Positions 1 to 5,530 of a stretch of 8,648 nt of DNA are shown one piece after another; position 1 is the first letter of the stretch; each line of letters starts with the position of its first letter. Source of the DNA: Melioribacteraceae bacterium (GTDB taxonomy: Bacteria; Bacteroidota; Ignavibacteria; Ignavibacteriales; Melioribacteraceae). The stretch is from NCBI GenBank assembly GCA_015494845.1, contig WGAL01000057.1, positions 1 to 8,648 of the forward strand. Reading direction: 5' to 3'. The translations under genes and the position numbers were made by a program. Below the pieces are notes generated by a model, which was given only the letters and a program-made list of their open reading frames with translations, was not told the origin of the DNA and searched no databases.

Positions 1-1442
1 CGTTCGCTGTTTTTCCGCAAGAGTTTACCGTAAAGCAACTTACCGATTTTGATTTCGATATTCATAATCCAACTTTTATTGAATCGTATCTCTGGTCATT
101 TTCGCCTGATGACCATAAACTCTTTTTTGAAGTTCACAATGATGATTCTTGTAACATTGCCGGTCTAAAATACGACGTTGACTCAGATTCATTTGTAGAT
201 TTAAAATACTTTACTCGCGACGGTTTCGTAAATAGAAATCCACAAGTTACTGGAGAAGGCGGCGTTGATCCGATAATATTAGCTTGGGAAACAAATAGAA
301 ACGGAAATTTTGATATCGCTTATGTTACGAAAGATTATAATACCGATTGGAGCGACGTTCAATTTTTAACCGAAACCCCGGAAGACGAAACTCAAATGCA
401 ATTAGTAAATTTATGCGACGGCTATGTCGTTTTTAAAAGAGGAAATGCAATAATTACGAAATCAATTATTAATAATTCCACAAGCGAAGACACTGTTTTT
501 TTAGGCGATGAAAATACTACGTATTCATATCCCGGCGGCGGTTGCGATGCTCAACTTGTCGTTTTTGCAATTAAAAACGTTAATGGTAATAAAACGTTGG
601 TTTACAAAGTGAAATACGATAATTCGTGGTCGGAAGAGCGCGAGTTTTCCGATTTTACCGGCGAGCCGAAAAATCTGGAATTTTATTTTTACAGAAACAT
701 AGCTTTCGAAACAGAACAAAACGGCAAAAGTTCAATTTATTATATTCATCTTAATGATTATTGGTACGTTGGTTCTTATAATTATTTATTTGTCGATTCG
801 TCTTATTCGTATTCCGATTTTAAGACGATGTTTGTTGGAGATGTTACTAAGGATTACTGGGAGTTTCCATATACGGTAAGTAAAAAATTAAATAACGAAA
901 CTTTTGTTGAAACAATACTTTTCAAAAACAATGGTTACGGAGAAATAATTGATACAACGCTTCCGGTTAGCGTCTCCGACCCTGAGCCAAATGTTGGACC
1001 TGTGGGCTTAGACGGTTATTTCCACGTAAATTATTCGGTTTGGGTCGATTCCGCAAACGGACACAGAAATCTTTTCGGCATAAAACAATATGGTGTTTAC
1101 GTGGGCGTTGAGGATGAAGAAGCAAAGCCGGGAAATTTTATTTTGTATCAAAATTATCCGAACCCGTTCAATCCGACAACGAACATCACATACGTCATTG
1201 CGAGGAGCGAAGACGTTAGTTCCCGACTTGGTAGGGCGACGCGGCAATCCTCCGCATTGCCGGTTCAATTAAAAGTTTACGACGCGCTCGGACGCGAAAT
1301 TGCGACGCTTGTAAATAAAAAACAAACGCCGGGGAAATATTCGGTTCAATTCAGCGCGGGAAATCTACCAAGCGGCGTTTACTTCTATACTTTACGAGCG
1401 GGAGATTTTGTTCAAACAAAGAAAATGATTTTGATGAAATAA
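1..1442 (+). CDS. Secreted beta-propeller-like protein with T9SS C-terminal sorting domain (5' partial)
   Basis: The frame is open from the left edge (first whole codon at 3) to the TAA at 1440-1442, so 479 residues are visible and the start and signal peptide lie outside the window. The ATG at 396 is internal: the 131 codons before it read as protein of the same character. Early segments such as WSFSPDDHKLFF and ILAWETNRNGNFDIAYV resemble TolB/PD40-type propeller blades, so a beta-propeller fold is inferred for the body. Visible residues about 380-479 are a type A T9SS sorting domain: NYPNPFNPTT, then LKVYDALGREIATLV, then SGVYFYTL and KKMILMK. In this family the tail directs export across the outer membrane and is cleaved when the protein is anchored or released. 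Oddity: residues 398-420 (nt 1194-1262) are an in-frame insert matching a palindromic repeat, inside the sorting domain. The passenger's function is unknown. Confidence 0.85.
   Translation, partial: FAVFPQEFTVKQLTDFDFDIHNPTFIESYLWSFSPDDHKLFFEVHNDDSCNIAGLKYDVDSDSFVDLKYFTRDGFVNRNPQVTGEGGVDPIILAWETNRNGNFDIAYVTKDYNTDWSDVQFLTETPEDETQMQLVNLCDGYVVFKRGNAIITKSIINNSTSEDTVFLGDENTTYSYPGGGCDAQLVVFAIKNVNGNKTLVYKVKYDNSWSEEREFSDFTGEPKNLEFYFYRNIAFETEQNGKSSIYYIHLNDYWYVGSYNYLFVDSSYSYSDFKTMFVGDVTKDYWEFPYTVSKKLNNETFVETILFKNNGYGEIIDTTLPVSVSDPEPNVGPVGLDGYFHVNYSVWVDSANGHRNLFGIKQYGVYVGVEDEEAKPGNFILYQNYPNPFNPTTNITYVIARSEDVSSRLGRATRQSSALPVQLKVYDALGREIATLVNKKQTPGKYSVQFSAGNLPSGVYFYTLRAGDFVQTKKMILMK
1193..1262. repeat. 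Palindromic dispersed-repeat-like element inserted in frame in a coding sequence
   Basis: A GC-rich block begins CGTCATTGCGAGGAGCGAAG and ends with a perfect 7-bp inverted repeat, CGGCAAT (1242-1248) and ATTGCCG (1256-1262), around a 7-nt loop. ATTGC at 1197-1201 can also pair with GCAAT at 1244-1248, giving an outer stem. The motif CATTGCGAGGAGCG ... GCGACGCGGCAATCC, which reads FAPRND on the opposite strand, belongs to a repeat type I know from many bacterial genomes. The block is open in at least three of six frames (two plus, one minus). It lies exactly where sorting domains of this type have only a short loop between the Y-x-I strand and V-x-LKVYD. No second copy was found in this window. 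Confidence 0.75.
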
Positions 1443-1454
1443 ATAAACGGTAAA

Positions 1455-2120
1455 ATGACAATCGCTACGCATGTATTAAAGAAATGCGCAATTTGCGGAA
1501 CGGAAAATTATTATTCCGAAATTCTTAGCACGAGCGCTTTTGGTTCTCCCGATCTTGACACCAGACCGCCCGAGCTTGAACGTTATACAATTTATGCTTG
1601 GGTGCAACGTTGTCCTAATTGCGGTTATTGTGCGCCGGATATAAGCAAAGCTCATCCGGAAGCCGCATCGGTAATAAAAACTAAAGTTTATAAAGAACAA
1701 CTTTCCAAAATTTCTTTGCCGGAACTTGCTAATAATTTTATATGCGAATCGATTATTGAGGAAGCCGTAGGGGATTTTGCATCCGCGGCGTGGTCGTTAA
1801 TTCATGCCGCTTGGACTTGCGACGATGAGAATGAAATAAACTTGGCAAAAGAGTATAGAAGCAAAGCTATTGATATGATTTTTAGAGCTGTTGAAAACGG
1901 GCAAAAAATTTCGAATCAACAAGGCGCGGAAATTGTTTTGTTAGTGGATCTCATGCGTCGCGCTGGGAGATTTTCAGAGGCGAAACATTTGGTTGAAACA
2001 AAAAGAAGCGAAATTTCTGATAATATTCTTTTGAAGATACTCGATTTTCAAAAAAAATTAATAGCTCGATTTGACGATTCAATTTATAAAATAAATGAAG
2101 CTCTTGAAGAAGGAAAGTGA
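1455..2120 (+). CDS. DUF2225-like protein: N-terminal zinc-ribbon-type region plus alpha-helical domain
   Basis: This 221-residue soluble protein has no signal peptide or membrane segment. Two CxxC pairs, C11/C14 and C53/C56, with another Cys at 59, look like a four-cysteine metal (probably Zn) site. Between them lies FGSPDLDTRPPE, and W49-V-Q-R-C-P-N-C-G-Y-C follows. The pattern of an N-terminal CxxC, a central F-G-S-P-D and a WVxxCPxCGY segment is what I associate with the DUF2225 family, whose function is unknown. Residues from about 80 are almost wholly helical and amphipathic, with short helices of the kind seen in TPR-like domains (AAWSLIHAAW, LMRRAGRFSEAKHLVE). The gene starts 12 nt after the stop of the secreted protein and lacks an obvious Shine-Dalgarno site, so it probably shares that transcript. 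Metal binding is inferred; the family call is moderate. Confidence 0.7.
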   Translation: MTIATHVLKKCAICGTENYYSEILSTSAFGSPDLDTRPPELERYTIYAWVQRCPNCGYCAPDISKAHPEAASVIKTKVYKEQLSKISLPELANNFICESIIEEAVGDFASAAWSLIHAAWTCDDENEINLAKEYRSKAIDMIFRAVENGQKISNQQGAEIVLLVDLMRRAGRFSEAKHLVETKRSEISDNILLKILDFQKKLIARFDDSIYKINEALEEGK

Positions 2121-2188
2121 ATAAAATTATAGCTTAAATTTGCAAAATAACGCATCTTAAAGTTAGTTTAATATTCTACGTGTGTTCG
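2121..2188. other. Convergent intergenic gap without a clear terminator
   Basis: These 68 nt lie between two stop codons facing each other. The stretch is strongly AT-rich. I find no GC-rich hairpin followed by a T tract on either strand, so termination of the two converging units is not explained by an intrinsic terminator here. Confidence 0.6.
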
Positions 2189-2941
2189 TTATAGTTTTTC
2201 GTAAACGTAAAGTTTGCCAGTCTTATCGCTTACGATGTAAAGCAAGTTGTTTAGAAAATCGTAAGCAACGCCCTCTGCTTTCGGATAATCCAAATCGTAT
2301 TGCGCAATTACGCCGTTTTGAGGATGCCAAATGATTACTTTTTTCGATTCGTCGCTAACAATAAAAAACGAACCGTTTACAAAGGGGAAAATTCCCGATA
2401 AATCATCAACTGCTGAAATTTGCTTTATGTTTGTTGCAGAAAAATTGGAATCGAGTTTTGCGTAAAGCGCGGGATTTTTTTCATTCAGAACCGAAAATGT
2501 AGCAGAGTTTTCATCAAAACAAATTCCTTCCAATCCGCTGTTGCCTTCTCCTTCAAGGTTAAGAACCGCGTGCCTCGATAATTCGTTTCCGTTTGTATCA
2601 ATATTTACAACTTCGCGAAGACGTTCTTCGGCAATCCAAAGCGTGTTTGTAGAAGCATCGAATGTTATGCCCTCGAGGTCGTCGCCTTCGTAATTCAGCT
2701 CTTTCAGAATGTTACCGCTTAAATCAATTTTGTAAACGCGATTTGTGTTATCGGAAACTGTCCAGAGAAATTTTCCACTTTTGTCAATTGTTAATCCGGA
2801 AGGTTCAGAGACGCTGGTCTGATATTCGGCAATCTTTTTAAAAACGGAAGGACTCGGGTCCGGTTCCGAAACCGAATCCTCCACGTTACAACTTGTAATT
2901 ACAAAAAGACTAACAAAAACAATAGCGAAAATTTTACGCAT
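2189..2941 (-). CDS. SdiA-regulated/YjiK-like beta-propeller lipoprotein
   Basis: This 250-residue exported protein has a short basic N-terminus, a hydrophobic core and a lipobox ending at C18 (VITSC), so it is probably a lipoprotein. The acidic tail after the Cys (NVEDSVSEPDP) would be a flexible linker. The body is built from short repeats with a conserved core: EPSGLTID (47-53), DLEGITFD (88-95), GLEGICFD (136-143), DDLSGIF (179-185) and KAEGVAYD (221-228). Each is followed by a strand such as LWTVSD, LWIAEE or LYIVSD. This LEGI/EER pattern is typical of the SdiA-regulated (YjiK) family, distantly like NHL and phytase-like propellers; the biochemical activity of the family is not known to me. 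Its ATG overlaps the stop of the upstream lipoprotein by one base (TAATG). An AGGAG lies 13 nt before the start (2955-2959), which suits coupled translation. It is the last gene of the four-gene run. Confidence 0.8.
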   Translation of the reverse strand: MRKIFAIVFVSLFVITSCNVEDSVSEPDPSPSVFKKIAEYQTSVSEPSGLTIDKSGKFLWTVSDNTNRVYKIDLSGNILKELNYEGDDLEGITFDASTNTLWIAEERLREVVNIDTNGNELSRHAVLNLEGEGNSGLEGICFDENSATFSVLNEKNPALYAKLDSNFSATNIKQISAVDDLSGIFPFVNGSFFIVSDESKKVIIWHPQNGVIAQYDLDYPKAEGVAYDFLNNLLYIVSDKTGKLYVYEKL

Positions 2942-4248
2942 TAGTTATTGCTTGCTCCTGGTGTTGGATTGTCAAAGAATTGCCAATTGTCGCTTCCGTC
3001 CGGTTTTCTTCCGTAAGAAACATCTGTAGTTTGTTCACCGAATGTTAACGAATCGACAAACGTTGTTCCGTTTGGAGCAACCAATCCGATTTGTTCACCG
3101 CTTCCGCTGAGTTTAATGTTGACATGCAAAATTCCTTGGTCTGTGTCTTTGTCAGCCCAAAGTAATAAGAAACCGCCAGCCGGAATTGTGGTTGCGGAAG
3201 AATCCGTATCCGGAATTTGGTAATTGGTTAAATCTGTTAAGTCATCCGTGATGTAAAATCCACCAATATTTACAGCAAAATCGTTAGGATTGTAAATTTC
3301 AATCCAGTCATCGTAATCGCCGTTTTCGTCGGCAATTGTTGCATCATTGCTTGCCATAAACTCGTTTATGTAAAGCGTTGGCGGAACGTAACCGACTGAA
3401 AAATGAACTGTGTCGGAAACTACTGTAAATCCGTGTTCATCAACTGCAGTGACGAAGAAATAGACGCGTGTTCCGTCCTCAAAAGTTCCAAGTGAAGCCG
3501 TGTAATTATCACCGTCGGCAGTCATATCAATGGTTGTCGCGTCGTTAGAAGATGTTGCGTAAGTTACAGTAACAGAAGTTACATCGTTGTTCTCGTCAGT
3601 AACTGTTGCGCTTACTGTAACGGTATCACCTGGGTTAATTGTTTCCGGTGAAACGCTAACATTGGAAATTACCGGCGGAACATCCGTTGAGGCGCCATTG
3701 TTGCTTGCGCCAGGCGTAGGAGAGCTGAATTTTACCCAATTGTCAGTGCCGTCCGGCAAACGACCTTCCGAAATATCAGTTTCTTGAGCTTCGTAAATGT
3801 GAGAGTCAATTGTAGTTGTTCCATCTTTTGCTGTAAGAATAATTGCTTCCCCGCCGCTGGAGAGCTTGAATGGCAAATGAAGTACTCCTTGGTCAGTTTG
3901 ACCGTCAGCCCAAAGCACTAAGAATCCGCCGGCCGGAATTTTAGTTGCGTTTCCTTTCCCGGAAGGAATTTGATATGCAGTTGGGTCGTCGGTGTTATCG
4001 GAAATATAAAGTCCAGCAATATCAACCTCTTTATCACCGGCATTGTAAATTTCAATCCAGTCGTCATATTCGCCGTTTTCATCAGCGTAGGCATAGTCGT
4101 TGCTTGCCATAAATTCGTTAATGTAGAGATGATAATCTTGCGTTCCCTCATTGCCGCCGCCGTCATCGTTGCCGGAATCATTAACTCCGCACGCAGTAAA
4201 AATAAACGCGGAAGCAAAAGCAAGAATTAAGAAATTTTTCAATTTCAT
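2941..4248 (-). CDS. Lipoprotein with two lamin-tail domains (LTD-Ig-like-LTD)
   Basis: This 435-residue protein has a lipobox at C20 (FTAC) followed by a Gly/Asp-rich linker (to about 38), so it is probably anchored in a membrane, perhaps on the cell surface. Residues about 40-184 and 291-435 are two copies of a lamin-tail domain (LTD): each begins LYINEFMASND, continues with ENG-YDDWIEIYN and IPAGGFL-LWAD, and ends PTPGASNN. Residues about 190-287 form an Ig-like beta-sandwich with the usual PPVISNVSVSPETINPGDTV opening. Bacterial LTDs occur on secreted or surface proteins and are thought to bind other molecules; no catalytic domain is present here, so an adhesive or ligand-binding role is inferred. 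The start is well supported: GGAG at 4257-4260, 8 nt before the ATG. It lies 18 nt after the porin gene and overlaps the next lipoprotein gene by one base, so it is in the same operon. Confidence 0.88.
   Translation of the reverse strand: MKLKNFLILAFASAFIFTACGVNDSGNDDGGGNEGTQDYHLYINEFMASNDYAYADENGEYDDWIEIYNAGDKEVDIAGLYISDNTDDPTAYQIPSGKGNATKIPAGGFLVLWADGQTDQGVLHLPFKLSSGGEAIILTAKDGTTTIDSHIYEAQETDISEGRLPDGTDNWVKFSSPTPGASNNGASTDVPPVISNVSVSPETINPGDTVTVSATVTDENNDVTSVTVTYATSSNDATTIDMTADGDNYTASLGTFEDGTRVYFFVTAVDEHGFTVVSDTVHFSVGYVPPTLYINEFMASNDATIADENGDYDDWIEIYNPNDFAVNIGGFYITDDLTDLTNYQIPDTDSSATTIPAGGFLLLWADKDTDQGILHVNIKLSGSGEQIGLVAPNGTTFVDSLTFGEQTTDVSYGRKPDGSDNWQFFDNPTPGASNN
2944..3378 (-). repeat. 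Lamin-tail domain copy 2 (internal duplication)
   Basis: This stretch encodes residues 291-435 of the LTD lipoprotein. It matches copy 1 over its whole length, at a distance of 251 codons, including LYINEFMASND at the start and PTPGASNN at the end. The similarity is clear in protein and still visible in DNA, for example around the Met-Ala-Ser-Asn-Asp codons. Confidence 0.85.
3697..4131 (-). repeat. Lamin-tail domain copy 1 (internal duplication)
   Basis: This stretch encodes residues 40-184 of the same lipoprotein. It has the same length as copy 2 and no large gaps; by eye well over half of the residues are identical. The Ig-like segment between the copies is not duplicated. Confidence 0.85.
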
Positions 4249-4266
4249 TTTTGTTACTCCTTTTTA

Positions 4267-5481
4267 TTAGAAGAAAAATTTAGTCATAAATTGAACATAA
4301 CTGAAGTTGTCTTTCCCGATAGTAGAATGCTCGGAAGTATTTACAAATGTGTAATTTACTTGCCAAACCATATTTGCATTCGGATACCAGTTCAAGCCGA
4401 TTGTATAATTTGCACCAATGCCGCCCAAAATATCAGCGTCTTTGTCTGAAAGATTCAAATAACTATAACGCAAAGCCAATTCCCACGCGCCAAGTTTATT
4501 TGCAGGATTTGGAATTAATTGTCCAAACTCGCCTTGAGTGTTATCCCAACTTCTATGTTCTCCGGTAATATCCCAAAGCAAATAAACGTATCCGCCGTAG
4601 AAAGATCCGTCTTTTAAATCGTTGTTTCTGTAAACGTTAGCCATTTGATATTCGCCTTGAAGGTGGAAGTTTTTGTAAACGAAAGCTCCTTCAACGCCAA
4701 AGCGGTAATCGTGATTTACGTTTTTAATTTTAGCTTCAAGTACTTCATAATCGCCGATTTTTGTTTCCGGTTCTGCGTTAAATTTTACTTTCCATGCTTC
4801 ATCGTCCGGTCTTTCCCACAATGCTGAACCGCCAAGATGAAGAATCATATTGTCATTATTAATTGGAGCGATTGCAAATCTTGCTGCAAAACCGCCGCCG
4901 GTTTCATTATTGGTTTTGTTTTTTACACCGTCAAATTCTTGTCCGAAAACCGCAACGCGCAAGTTCCAGATGTTTCCCCAATGTCCGTATTCAAGGGACA
5001 TTCTTCTTCCCATTTTGAACGCAAGTGCGCCGTAATATCTTTCCGGAAATGGAATGTAGCGGGATGAAGTTAAGATTTCCAATCCGTAAGGCACTTTGAA
5101 GTGACCGAATTTAATATACTGGTTCTGAAAACCGAGATAGGAAATGTACATATCTTTAGCTTCCGGCGCGCCGTCGGCAAAATCCATATCCCATTCCGTG
5201 TACCAGTTTTTCCACAATTTCATTTTAATGGCAAGACGCGCTTTTCTCAAATGAGTTCCGTTGCTGAAAACGTCGCTGTTATTTTCAAAGAAATAAGCGC
5301 CATTTAAGAACGCGCGTCCGTCAAAACGTCCGGCAAATGAGCCGTCGTCAGATTTCCAGAAATAAATTCCGTGTTTCCATTCGGAAACGCCGGGAAGAGT
5401 ATCTGAGTCTTTTGTTTGCGCATTTGCAACAATGCTAAAAAACATTGTAAAAGCAAACAGTGTTAGGATTGTCTTTTTCAT
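4267..5481 (-). CDS. Outer-membrane porin of the OprP/OprO (phosphate-selective porin) family
   Basis: This protein has 404 residues from the ATG at 5481. The start is chosen because it is followed at once by a clean signal peptide (MKKTILTLFAF ... ANA, cleavage after A21) and preceded by GGAG at 5488-5491. The frame extends up to an ATG at 5553, but that would add a polar leader before the signal peptide and overlap the upstream gene. The mature part shows porin O/P family traits: R-x-D-G-R-A-F-L-N-G-A strand, the LRKARLAIKMKLWKNWYTEWDMDF segment, IKFGHFKVPYGLE, PFPERYYGALAF, alternating aromatic beta strands throughout, and a terminal Phe as expected for BAM-dependent outer-membrane proteins. 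Characterised members pass phosphate or polyphosphate, but family membership does not fix the substrate. It lies 49 nt after the DASS transporter gene and 18 nt before the LTD lipoprotein gene, which suggests it feeds substrate to that transporter. Confidence 0.88.
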   Translation of the reverse strand: MKKTILTLFAFTMFFSIVANAQTKDSDTLPGVSEWKHGIYFWKSDDGSFAGRFDGRAFLNGAYFFENNSDVFSNGTHLRKARLAIKMKLWKNWYTEWDMDFADGAPEAKDMYISYLGFQNQYIKFGHFKVPYGLEILTSSRYIPFPERYYGALAFKMGRRMSLEYGHWGNIWNLRVAVFGQEFDGVKNKTNNETGGGFAARFAIAPINNDNMILHLGGSALWERPDDEAWKVKFNAEPETKIGDYEVLEAKIKNVNHDYRFGVEGAFVYKNFHLQGEYQMANVYRNNDLKDGSFYGGYVYLLWDITGEHRSWDNTQGEFGQLIPNPANKLGAWELALRYSYLNLSDKDADILGGIGANYTIGLNWYPNANMVWQVNYTFVNTSEHSTIGKDNFSYVQFMTKFFF

Positions 5482-5487
5482 TTTGTT

Positions 5488-5491
5488 CTCC
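5488..5491 (-). promoter_or_regulatory. Ribosome binding site that fixes the porin start
   Basis: GGAG reads on the minus strand 6 nt before the ATG at 5481. It overlaps an in-frame upstream ATG (5493). Its position, with the signal peptide that begins at 5481, argues for the 404-residue product over longer versions. Confidence 0.7.
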
Positions 5492-5530
5492 ATTATTTTG
5501 TTGTATGATTTTTTTAACTGAGAGTCCATT

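Noticed and set aside
1008..1268. Minus-strand frame of 86 codons containing FAPRND, ending in the repeat region
   Set aside because: The text comes from reading the palindromic repeat on its other strand; it is antisense to the sorting domain and not a gene.
396..1442. Start of the first gene at the ATG at 396
   Set aside because: The same frame is open to the left edge and its upstream part reads as propeller-like protein, so 396 is an internal Met.
2944..4131. LTD duplication considered as a mobile or recombination repeat
   Set aside because: The copies keep the reading frame and domain boundaries exactly and differ at many codons, which fits ordinary domain duplication.
3918..4223. Minus-strand frame of 101 codons inside the LTD lipoprotein gene
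   Set aside because: It is an out-of-frame shadow of the first LTD copy and has low-complexity, Leu/Met/Thr-biased composition.
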